From: Zygnema circumcarinatum
Taxonomy: Eukaryota; Streptophyta; Zygnematophyceae; Zygnematales; Zygnemataceae
Direction: 5' to 3'
NCBI GenBank assembly: GCA_037447605.1
Contig: CM074820.1
Location: 2,046 to 66,045, forward strand
DNA: 64,000 bases
Positions within the stretch are counted from its first letter, which is position 1; every line of letters begins with the position of its first letter. Position numbers and translations under genes: made by a program. The notes beneath the pieces are model-generated. The model did not search any database and was not told the origin of the DNA. It worked only from the letters and a program-made list of their open reading frames with translations. Shown here piece by piece: positions 1 through 10,826 of the stretch.

Positions 1-1407
1 GCAAAAATAAAATCAGCCGACGGAAGAAGGTGGGTATCGATTCCAAAAAGGTGTGGAAAAAGCATTTTCCGTTTTTAATCCCTTTTGAAATCTGCCCGGC
101 CGGGAAGGGGTGTTTGGATCCAAAAAAGGGGTGGAAATATCACTACCCTTTTTGTAACCTATTTCGTAGTACGGACGGGACATGACAGGTTCGGGGGAGC
201 CGCGGTTTCCGTCCCGAAACCTGGAAACGAAATCACTACCTTTCCGTATATAGGGAATCTTTGAATTTCGTAAGCGATGGTCAAGGTCTGACTCTCCCTA
301 TTAGTTGCCATTGATTTCATGTGTAAATGATCATATTCCTTCCCCAGTTTTGGAGACGACATTTTAAGGCGTGAATCCTTCTCCCATAGCTCCCAAACCT
401 ACCGACGTAGAAGGAACCATACCTGCACCTACCCCTCCCACAGCTCCAGTAGAGCCTCCCTCAGCTCCCACCCCTTGTTCACTACGCATACCCTACCGTA
501 TACCAAAATTTCCATTCCCTTTGTCCGAATAAATTGTTTCCTGACGATGGTTTGTAACGGTCACATGTTTTATGGACGCCGACTTCCTGCTATTCTCACC
601 TTCCAATAAGACCTGGCGTTCCTGGTTTTGCTTTCAAAGCTTAAGTAATCACTTTGCAGGTAAGATTGCCATGTCAAGGTAAGATTTGGCCACTGCATGG
701 CTACAGTCCCTTTTGGAATTCACGCGTCCACAACATGCCACCATGCCAGTGCAAGTTAAACCTCCGGCATGTAGCCAGTTCTCGTTAACTAACGCAATCG
801 CAATATTTAACTTCTGCTTCAAAAACTGAATCATACGATCTGACGCTGCTGCTGAAGGCCACCAATGACAGCAAGATGGAGGCACACATCGGTTCGTCAA
901 TAGATTTGCAAGCCTTCACAACGACAGTAGTGCGTGTTGATAAACGGAAAAACTCTTCTCCACCATCCCTTACGGCCCAACGCTAGACCTTGGCTGGCAG
1001 TGATATGCAGTCTCGAAAACTGCAGGGAAGTCACGTGCCCCAGCAAAACCGTGAGGCCCCAGCTGAGGCCTATGCTATCAGCACCAACTGCAGAAAGAAA
1101 GGATTGAAAAACATGATTGCACGCCGTCCCCAACAGCAAAGTGGCCAAGTGCCGCAAAGCAGCAGGTTAATCCTTCACGTCCCTTCCGACGAAGACAAAT
1201 AACAACTGCTGACAATAGAGCAGTCCTCTATCCAATAGCTCACTGTCCAGACTGTTCCCTTTCTTACATATCCAATACCGACCCGTGATTAAAACTGCCT
1301 GCTCAAAAATAGCGTATGTTGTAACCACATTTTGACTATTCTTCACCTAGCTGGATGGCTGCCGTCCAGCATTTCACATACCACACGCTTAGAACCTACC
1401 TGGCTTA
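1..1407. other. No recognisable gene; left edge of window
   Basis: I see no conserved domain or convincing exon chain here. Two related stretches near 38-65 and 115-145 (a run of A followed by ggTGTGGAAA or ggGGTGGAAA) look like a degenerate local duplication. Short open frames on both strands (649-900 minus, 990-1202 plus) have no recognisable motif. Earlier exons of the gene that ends at 1662 could lie here, but I cannot place them. Confidence 0.4.
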
Positions 1408-1429
1408 TTGATTCCTCCATCCCTGTCAG

Positions 1430-1662
1430 TTCCTGCAACTTTTCTCCTCACTCTATCGCCAAGGGAAGTGCTGACAAGCCACACTTTCCAGGTAAACCTG
1501 TCGACGGTAGTAAGATTCTGGCCTCGTCAACTTTCTCAGGTGTCGATAATGAGGATACCACATGCCTCTGCGATGGAGGCCCACTTGACAAAAGAACGAG
1601 GAGGCCAAGCTCTCATTGTCTCCGAAGGAAAATGGGTTCTCACACCGCACTTTGCTTGGTAA
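1430..1662 (+). CDS. Possible 3'-terminal exons of an unknown protein
   Basis: Two exons can be drawn: 1430-1491 (acceptor TGTCAG before it, donor CAG|GTAAAC after it) and 1540-1662 (acceptor TTTCTCAG, stop TAA at 1660-1662). The phases agree, and the joined frame has ordinary protein composition ending in ...GKWVLTPHFAW. I do not recognise the family. The ending resembles the aromatic C-terminal part of some BRCT domains, but this is only an impression. Upstream exons are not identified. The stop codon lies two bases from the stop codon of the convergent RNA-binding protein gene, so the 3' UTRs must overlap if both genes are real. Confidence 0.3.
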
Positions 1663-1664
1663 TT

Positions 1665-3578
1665 CTAAGAGAAGCGGCCGCGTCCTGGTGCTTTATCCTG
1701 TGCTACACTAACTCGAATGGTTCTGCCATCAACCTCCTGCAAAATCCACAAGCGCAAAATCTCAGCCTTGAAAACTTCTCGTAAAAAACATTTGAGAATC
1801 GTAAAACAAATGTAACACCGTATTGCAATAACTGGCAGGAGCCTGCTAACTGGATTCAAATTTCCAAAGTCGTGTGCACTAAACAGTGCCCTGTAACCAA
1901 TTTGCATGAGTAGAGCCTAAGAGTCAACAAAGCAAACATGACAGAGAACTGTCGGTAGAATCACTCACCACGCCGTCCAAAGCATTCACAGCTTCGTTGC
2001 CTTCCTGAGATGAGCCAAATGTCACAAAGCCAAAGCCCCTGGACTTGCCGGTTTCCCGGTCCATCACCACCTTGGCCTCCATCACTTGTCCGAACTCGGA
2101 AAAGAGATCGGCGAGCCCGTAGTCGTCCATGCCCCAGGACAAGTTGCCAACGTAGAGCTTGTTGCCAGAACCTGGAGTTCCTGCGGGAGGGGCTGACCTG
2201 GGAGGTCTTTCAGTGCGAGCTGGCCGATCATTCCTAGCAACGGGAAAACCAACTCTCAATGTCCTGCCTCCAAGTTCCTGCGTATCAATTTAGTACAAAC
2301 AATTGCTTGAGAGCCGACATTGGAGCAGACGAATCATGCAACAAGAATAAGATAAGCCCTGGATCCCTAAGGAGGTCCAGAAGACAAAAACGTGGTGGCA
2401 GAGACGGTTGGTCGCAACAGAAGAAGGAAAATGTCAAGCATTTTACAAAACTCCAGATGCCACGGCCAGCTTTTAAAGTAACGACAGATAGGACAACAGG
2501 GTGAGTTAACGTATGAGTCATGTAAGCAACACTCAGAAATTTGCCTTGAGCCGTTCTCAGTTAAATTTACAAAAGCGGCAAGAACCTTCGAAAACCTCGT
2601 CAATTGCAGTAAAGAAACATGAATCACTCAAAAAGTTTGAAATAAAAACCATGTAAATGTAAAAGACATTCCAGAAAGCAGGACGACGACAAAATCTGAT
2701 CAAATGTTCAACTTTGAAATCACATTCAGCCCGGCATTGACGAGATGCGGACAACACTCAAGTAAGCGGGTCCAGCCGCACTGCATTGACAGAAGGAGCA
2801 GCTACTACCTCCTGCCAGTCACAAAACTCACCCTTCCGTCCAGCCTGTCGATGGCCGCTTCCGCATCTTCTGGAGTAGCCATTGTGACGAATGCAAACCC
2901 GCGGCTCCTTCCAGTTTCCCTGTCATATATCACCTGTGCAGGACAACCAACGGAGAACGAGCTCAAGACTGTCAGCATGAACTCCTTTCACGGGTCTGCA
3001 GGCACAAAAGCGTGTATAATCCGACACGTGTATCGCACTGGCATCTAAAGCAACTTGAAGTTAACGTGGACAAAAGAATACACTAATGTGCTCTAGGAAC
3101 TAGTTCAAGAACCACGCAAAGAGCCAACCAAACACGACGAGAAACACCACGGCGTTGGAAAGGTGCAGGCTCCGTGAATTGTGCAACTCACATCTACTTG
3201 GTCCACGACGCCAGCATCCGAGAAATATTGAGCGAGTCCTGCGCTGTCAATGTTAAACGGCAGGTTGCCAACATAGAGCTTGGTACCAGCGTCTGGCGCA
3301 GAAGGAGGAGCGTCAGCGTAATCCAGCTCCTCCTCTACTTCAGAAGCGTGCACTGCTGTGAAAACGCGCCTACCGGACACAGGCTGTCCCAAATGCGCAG
3401 CCCTAAGTGCCTCTCCTGCAAGAGCAGGCACCGAAAAAACTCCCATGGAGGGCGGCAGAAGGCGGGCAGGCGCCTTGACGGAAGGAAAGGATAGTTCCAG
3501 GCGTTGCACAGGGGAAGCAGCGGCACGGCTGCTGCTGGAGAGTGCCACGGAGGAGCAGGCGGCGGCCATGGCAGCCAT
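1665..3578 (-). CDS. Chloroplast ribonucleoprotein with two RRM domains
   Basis: Four exons: 3578-3192, 2933-2832, 2277-1969 and 1736-1665, giving 289 aa with GT-AG introns and agreeing phases. The first ~75 residues are Ala/Ser rich with few acidic residues, as in a stroma-targeting transit peptide. An acidic linker ([10 protein letters not shown]) follows, then two RNA recognition motifs. RRM1 has RNP2 KLYVGNLPF (about 99-107) and RNP1 RGFAFVTM (about 140-147). RRM2 has RNP2 KLYVGNLSW and RNP1 RGFGFVTF. This is the architecture of the plant cp28/cp29/cp31/cp33 proteins, which bind plastid mRNAs and affect stability, processing and editing. The start chosen is the first of two nearby ATGs (3578). 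I cannot assign a particular plant paralogue. Confidence 0.9.
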
Positions 3579-4460
3579 GGCTGTCGATCCTGCGGGGGAG
3601 AGGGCGGGGCGCAGAGACAGCGGCAGAGAGCGATGGAGGCGGCCGGAGAGCTGGAAGGGGTTTCCGCGACGCCGCGCGCGCCTTTCAGGGCCGGCCCTCC
3701 GCCCGCCGCGATGGATGCGCCGCCGATCGGACGGCCACGCACGCGCCCGCCCGCCCGCCCCGCGGATAACGTCCACGAAGTCCCGGCGCCGTGCTGTACG
3801 GATACACGGCGGTACGGCAGGGGGAGGGCCGCCGCCGCGCTCCGACAATGGTTGGCGCGCACTCGCTGCTTGGTGCTCCCGCAGGCCCAAGGCCCAAAGG
3901 AGAGAGGGAGAGGCGTCAGGCGTGTGCCCTGTGGCCAGAGAGGGAGTTACGTGGCGCATGCAACTCAAACGCGCAGTGCGCTCAATGCCATCTTCGAGTC
4001 TCCCTCCTCGTAGCTCCAATGCAACGTACTACGTTACAACGAAAAGTGGAAGAATGGAATGGAAGTGGCGTTGAAATCTGGCGGGGCCATCAAATGTACA
4101 TAGACAAAATCAACAAGGGGAACCACGAGGAACTGGTCGCAAAGGACCTAAGGACAAAAGAAAAAAGGTGAGAGCGAAAAAATCCTCTTATTAGAGCGCA
4201 AATTGTGGTGTTGATGCCCAGTTCATATAGAGTACTCCTTGTCATACAGATAATTCTACAAAGCACGATTTCCGCTTCTCTTCATTATGCTATACCTGTG
4301 AGGCATACATTTGCTACGCGGTTACAAACGATTTCTAATCTCCGGTGAGCTGTTGAAGGCTCTGCAATGGTACACTCGTGCTGTGGGCGAATGGCTTTGC
4401 AAAACTCGCTGGAAGCGAGCCACAGCGGGCTGGCTCGCCGCGGCCTTCCCTTCCTTCCTC
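3579..4460. promoter_or_regulatory. GC-rich 5' region of the RRM gene, then intergenic DNA
   Basis: This stretch separates the start of the chloroplast RRM gene from the stop of the P5C dehydrogenase gene; both genes run on the minus strand. The first ~300 bases are CpG rich (repeated CGCCCG and CCGCCGC), as expected for a promoter and 5' UTR. The rest is less GC rich and holds the P5CDH 3' UTR. The long open frames here come from GC composition. I see no other gene. Confidence 0.5.
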
Positions 4461-7400
4461 TCACGAGGGCGGGGGCGTGGTCCACGCCTTGGCCGCAGGC
4501 GCTGTGTCGTAGATGATCTCGCGGTGCGACGACCACACCAACCGGATGGCCTCGGGCGTCCCAATGCCCGCAGCTCGCGGGTCGCCAGCCGGCCCAAACC
4601 TGCGTCCGTCCCTCCCTCCCTCCTTGTCAGCTGTTAGCATGCGGCCGCTGTGAAGACCGGTGAACAGCGCGCAATAGAAACTGGTGGAGGAAGTCACCAG
4701 TGATTTTGAGGCGCCCCCGTTGTGCGAGCCCGTATTCCTGCATATGTCGTTCCGTTGATGGTGGAGCTGAGTACATGCTGCAATTGCGAACAAAGGCCGC
4801 CCCCCCGCCCCAAAATCAGCAGTCCAAACTCAAACTAGTATTGTTGCGCCGTCCTCCTTTTGCAACGATGGCGAAGAGAGGTCAGAGGCAAGCCATTGCC
4901 TGCAGGAATGGAATGTTGTTCGAAACGACGGCAGCTGTTAAGTGCGCATGCATCTTCTCAGTGGCTTCCAATACAAGAGGCAAATCATCGTCACTGTACT
5001 CCGTCAGAATCTGCACACTCGATGGTTCCGCAGCCAAATCAAGAATGATGTTAGTGCATACAGTCGACAGGCAGTCACGCACAGGACTGTTGGGTGGGTG
5101 CCTGCTCGCGTAAGCTAGCTGACTGGGTATCCACCTAGCATTCTCAGGTTACTGGCCCCAATTTTTTGTGAGGAAAAATGGAACCGGATTTTAGGGTTTG
5201 TAGGGTGTTGAAAAAGAAAAAAAAAACGAAAGTCAAGTAGTAGCAACTGGTAGACTTTTCACAGAACAGAAGTGAGCAAAGAGCTGCTGAGAGTTGGGCC
5301 TGCTATGGCAAGCGCCTGCTGAAACATTTCTTTAATTCTGCACAGGCCCTCACCTGGAATGGTCCAAAAATTTCAGTGGTCACAAGTTCAAACGTCTCCT
5401 TGTTACGTAGAATCTCCTTCAGGGGCACAAACACAGCCGTCGGTTCTAATGCCCCGTATACACTTGGAATCGTGTGGTTGGCCAGAGGTTTCCCTCCGAA
5501 CTCCAGACGAGCGGCAGGAATTTGCAAGAGGGCACGTACGTGCTCAAGCATGCGGTCTGTTGTAACCTGCCCAAATGTCCGGTTCCTTTCTAAGTCATTA
5601 GAGGTGCATGTCGGTCTTCTACTTAAGTTGTGCCTTGTGCATGGGCTGCTAAGTTGTTCATATTCTGTGAATCTAATAACTAGAAGCAAACCTTTGACAT
5701 CAGTGCCAACACCCATGTAGGACATAGGTCTACACACAAAGCATTCAACATCGTCCAAAACCCTGAGCTCTTAACCTCACAGAGCAAGCAGTGCTACCCA
5801 GACTTGCGCTCCTGGAGCCTACCGTGAGCACAGGTCCAATTGTGAGATCCTCCAGCCTACGCCGTCCAGCGAGCATCCTCAAGCGCTCCACAAAGCCGGC
5901 TCGGACCCACTCCTGCTCCCGCAGAGTGCTACCACCCTCCATCAGCCACACCAGTCGCACCTCGCCGTCCTGTAGGAATCACTGTGCCCCTCGCCATGGC
6001 CCTCTCTAGAAAAAACTCCGAGGAGTTACTGCCAGGAACCCCAGAAAGGAAACCTTGGGAACGTAGAAAGGCTTGAGTTAAACGTTCGCTTGCCTGGTGC
6101 ATGAAGAGAATTGACTGTGCTGAGCACTTTTGCCCGCTGCATGCGTACGCGTCTTGGTCACAGACCCATGCCACATACTCCGCCTGACAAGCCGAGAGCC
6201 ATCACCATTAGCAAGTAAAGGAATGAAAAAATAAATGGGACGGATGGCTACTGCAGAAGTGCATCAACGTGACTTGTTCAATACTGAGGGGAAAGATGGG
6301 ATGAATGATGACTTTCAACATTTTCCAACAAATGCTCAAGCACTACATCCTCAAAATCGATGCCCTTGTCTTCTTAGGACTCGTAGGGGGTTACCAAGCA
6401 ATTTTACAAGTTTTTTTTCTATTCAAGAAAGTTGTTCAAGCCAAGCAGTCGTCAGTCAGTCTCTCCATGTCCCAGTTCAGACTCAAGGTTCATTTGTGCT
6501 AAGCGCCCAATGGGTCAAATAAGCAACCTTCCATATTGGTATGGCGAGGATGCTAGATTTATTCTCATCCTCTGCGCAAAGAGGCACTCACATCTTCAAC
6601 ATCTGGTCCCAAGATTTTCCAGTCAAACCCAGCATCTTCAAGCTTGCAGCGGCCGCGCAAGTCGGCGGCAAGCTTTTCCGCAACTCGGGAGCTGCCAGTG
6701 AAAAGAGTCATTTTCGGCTGGGCCTGTAAATCCCTTATCCCCGGCTTCATTCAGCGGTGTAGACTCTCCTTTCGAATTGCGCCACACACTTCAAAGTGCA
6801 TCCCGGGATCTGTAAGCACGCACGAAGAAATGGTGTACTAGAGCACACCTGCATCAGAAGCTGGTGCATTGTCGTTCCACTGCTGTGAATCAGATCCGCA
6901 TCCTCGACAGGCATCCCACAGCTGTGCAGCAGCCGCATGAATTGCTCTAACACCACACTCACCTGTTCAAATGTTGGCACATTCAGATAGTTACCTTCTG
7001 TATTCTTCAAAGAGGGTAAGGCTAGTTATATCTGCTGCCTGCAACAAGTGAAATCGCACTCTAACACCAAGCCCAAGTGGATTGTGAAGCAAACGTTCTA
7101 CCTTGCTGTCAGACTTCACCACGGGTTTATTCCCCATGTAAAGTGCACCCATGAGCTGCAGAGCTGGGATTTCAAGTGGGAAATTGAAGGGAGTGATAAT
7201 TGCCACCTGTCACAAAAAGAAAATACTGCTGAGTCGCTGCTTATGCCTGCAAAGCAGAAAGCCAGAGGTGACAGATGACTGCAGTTGACCAAATAATGCA
7301 CGGACGTTTCCAAAGGACTGCCGTAGCTCCAGGAAAATGTTGTCCTCAACCATTTTCCCGGGATGTAGAAACATCATGAAAAAGATGTAGATCTCAACTT

Positions 7401-10400
7401 GCTAATGCGCCGCTGGAACACAGGCATGGAGACCGTATCAAATCAACTGTAATGAATCCATACCCGTGCTTCGGTTACACTCTCGAAACTTCCACCTTTT
7501 GACAACTGCTTGACATCAATTTACAGCAGTCAATTGCAAATTGCAGACACTTCTAATCGTCACGAAAGGTAACATAGAATTCATAAACGCGAGTTGATAT
7601 CTCGCCTAACTGACACAACTGAAAAGGGGTTCATGAAGCACTCCTTTTCCGGACTTCAGGGCAATAAGAATGGAAAAAACGCTGCCGTGAGCATGCCCAC
7701 GAGCAGCACCGGACCGAGCGAGACAGGTCTCCACGCACCGGGCCGTACGGCCAGCGAAGCCCCGTGCTCTGCTGCCCCGCATGGCTGCCCGGAACAGCGA
7801 AAGAGCGCGCCAAGAAGCGAACCTGCGACAGGCCAACCGTCTGCTTATGTTGGCAGTCCTTTTTCACGCATGTCCAGCTTTTCACATGCAAAACTGAAAG
7901 TGCATTTGCTCATCGGATATCCGTAGACCACCCCGGTTTACACTCTTCACAATACTTCTTCACAACCAAACATACGTCCATTCTAAAGGTTTTCACGTTT
8001 AACATTTCGCAGGCCTATCTTCACAACAGTCATGTTTTTCTTCATTTCGGATCACATTCTTAGAAATCCTTATCTTCGTCCAAGTACGGAGGCGTTATGG
8101 ACAGCCACTTCCCCAAAAGCCTCCTCTGAGCCATGCTTCAATTAACAAATATAGAAGGTCGACAAATAGAAAATGAAGCTGGACAGCACCTGATCGCCTG
8201 AAAAATTTTCGAGGAACTGCTCTGTCACAGTCACTTCTGCCATAGCCTGCGCCGAGCTTTTTGGCGAGACACGTTGAATGAGGCGAGCAAAGAAGTCAGC
8301 CACCTGTTTATGCAAACCCAAGAGCACAATCCGTAAAATTCTTCTTCCCTGCCAACTTGTAATTTTAACTCTCAGAAACATCTCGACAAGAGTGGCCTGG
8401 CTGAAAACTTGAGCGTATCCAAACGTGGTAACAACAGGTGGGCGTGTAAGCCAACGAACTTGCATCTGACAGCCTAATCTGCTGGATGAGCGCCAAACCT
8501 CGGGTCTACGGAGGGCAGCTGCAGCCCGTGCTGAAACGGCACCATAATGTACATATCTGCGATAGCATTAGGGTAACCCCAACCCATGGACGCCTCCAAC
8601 TGAGTTTATACTCCTCCCACAGGCATTTGATTCGGATTTGTGGAAAAGTTGTAAATAACGTGGAAGAAAAGTTCATGGAGTTCGATCAAGCAAAATAATG
8701 GGTACAGCAGCTCTTCTACCCCAGTATGGACCCAAACACAGACATATTGCACAACTTCCTAAAACAATTGAACAGTGCATCAAGCAATTTGCAAAGTCCA
8801 TGCTATTGGCGAAAAATAACATCGTTTATCTCCTTTTGACATTCGCCAAAATCGTTGAATTTGCAAATTGCATCATGCAATGTCAGCAACATGCGTCCTG
8901 CAACTTTAAAAAAGAATTTGAAACGACGGCAACATCAGCAATAACGATGACAAATCCCAAAGGTTGTTAGCGCAAGATATCGCACACATAGCAAGCTTCC
9001 AGTTGAACTTGACCAAAGTGCACAAATAGAATTGAAACGAACGCCATTTGCACGTTGTAAAGCTACTCGTGTACGCTGTTCAAAGTAAACATACGGAAGG
9101 CCATTGAAGAAAAGTGAAGCAATGTAATGCAGAACAAGAAAAACAAATCTGCCAATATCACGATTGCCAATTGTGGATGATTTTCTGATCACCTAGATGC
9201 GACCAATGCAAGGTTAACGGAGTAATCGAGTGCTCTACATCCTAACAAGGGCACGGTTGAAGAAATCGCGTAACAAAACGAACACATACAGGTGCTAGAG
9301 TCATTCTGCTCTCCAACATGAAGTGATCGAGGTGCAGACGTAACTAGTTAAGGTTGACAAATTGACCACAAAAGAACGCCGGAAACTGCGTCGTTTGACT
9401 ATGTAACAGAATCTTTTATAGGAAATGGTTCAAAAGGTGGTCTGCTGTTACAGAGCCATTCCCTTATAAAAAAACAAGAGAATAAGCAAATGGAAACATT
9501 CTTCAACGTTTACTGCAATTACCTCTCAGGATTCTTGAGAGGGTTATGGAGGCCTGACTTGGAGCAAGCTTGCAAGCTGCGAACAAATGGCTGCCCTCCC
9601 CAGCCTCTCGTGTGAGGGACAGGATGGTCCTAGGGTTGCAAAGCACTGGCCTTGAACTGAAAAACACTCTGAATTTGAAAAAAAAAAAAAAAGCAATTTA
9701 CAACTGGCGGACGAATCAGTAAAAGGTTACAGATAACAAGTCACCTGCAGCTCGTCCAGACTGGTGTCCGGGACTCGCATAAAGACCTTTCCATTCAATG
9801 GATCGACTATTTTCTCCTCCGCCTTTGTACTTTTCCAACCTCCTTCAACTGTCCATCCGCAGCAATTGAGCTGCACTATTGGTAAGAGAGACTCCCTTCT
9901 AATCTGCTTCCCATACAAAATGTAAGCGACAAAAAAAAAAGGGCAAGCCGATAGTAGTGAGCGCTACAAAGCGGTAGTGAGCTGTTGATACATATTAGAG
10001 CATGGTGAAGGAAAGGATTCCAGGGAAAAAAAAATTGGCAGTGAGAAGATTACTACGTCCTGTGGAATTCAGCCAAAATGCAACGCTTCAAAAAAATTAC
10101 TACAGTTATTATTACAGTTGTTCTAAACTTAACAAAGGCCGTGCCTGTTTAAACAGTAATAGCTTTATTGCGACAGCCTGGTGTCTCTGGTGCGGAACAC
10201 AGCATAACTAGAGAAGGGAATGCATTCAGACCGAAACAGGCACGAAAGCATGTGTGAGCGCGAGGGAGGCGAAGAGAATTCTATGGCTTGTTGAAATCTT
10301 ACCAAGGTTAAGCACCTTTGCAGGCCTCTCCTCACTGACTTCAACCGGGTCCAAAGTAGCGAACGCCAAAGCAGCACTGCTCAACCTGCCATAGCATCTT

Positions 10401-10600
10401 TCCGATATTCCTTTACACATAAGCTAACTGATGGTGGCGCTCATCTTCCTGGAAACTAGAATTGAAATAAGTTCCTCATGCGAACAACTGCTCCCTCGCA
10501 AAACAAAAAACCGATAGTGTGTGAATTACCGGCTTTCAGGACTCCATCTGTAGCCATAACCGAACGAATGGCGACACCGTGTTGCCGTGGAGCGCAGCAT
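4461..10600 (-). CDS. P5CDH: Delta-1-pyrroline-5-carboxylate dehydrogenase, mitochondrial (ALDH12 family)
   Basis: Sixteen exons: 10600-10530, 10385-10303, 9848-9745, 9590-9523, 8556-8499, 8303-8190, 7822-7739, 7206-7102, 6962-6849, 6723-6592, 6183-6094, 5912-5823, 5566-5354, 5010-4900, 4777-4698 and 4599-4461. They give 551 aa, the usual length for plant ALDH12A1. The enzyme oxidises glutamate-semialdehyde/P5C to glutamate with NAD+, the second step of proline catabolism in the mitochondrial matrix. The first ~25 residues (MLRSTATRCRHSF...) form an Arg-rich, acid-free presequence. The Rossmann segment FTGSSRVAEK lies near residues 274-283. E296 (KLEDAGFDWK) and C331 (SGQKCSAQS) fit the ALDH general base and nucleophile, 35 residues apart. 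Introns 11 (after CACCAG) and 14 (after CTGCAG) have GC donors. Intron 5 has a weak GTTTGG donor. Confidence 0.95.
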
Positions 10601-10826
10601 GATGGCAAAAGAGCGATAGAGGGGAGAAGTAAGAGGGGATTGGGAAGAACGGAGAGGGAAAGGGAGCAAGAGAGAGCGAGGAAGAGGGAGCGGAGAACGA
10701 GGCAAGAGGGCGCGAGAGCGCCAGTGGGACGCCACGTCGGCCAAAAGCGCACCGACAAGAGCGAGGGCGAGGGCGAGCTGCCTGTCTGCTCGATCACTCG
10801 CGTGCTCTGAGCACGGCCAAGTCGCG
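10601..10826. promoter_or_regulatory. Bidirectional promoter between P5CDH and the GH79 gene
   Basis: The two start codons face away from each other 226 bp apart, so both promoters and 5' UTRs must fit here. Positions 10611-10715 are strongly purine rich on the plus strand (gggagaagtaagagggg, then gagcaagagagagcgagg), so the transcribed strand of the minus-strand gene is CT rich. I found no clear TATA box. An alternative P5CDH start at 10744 would shorten the gap to about 80 bp. Confidence 0.6.
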
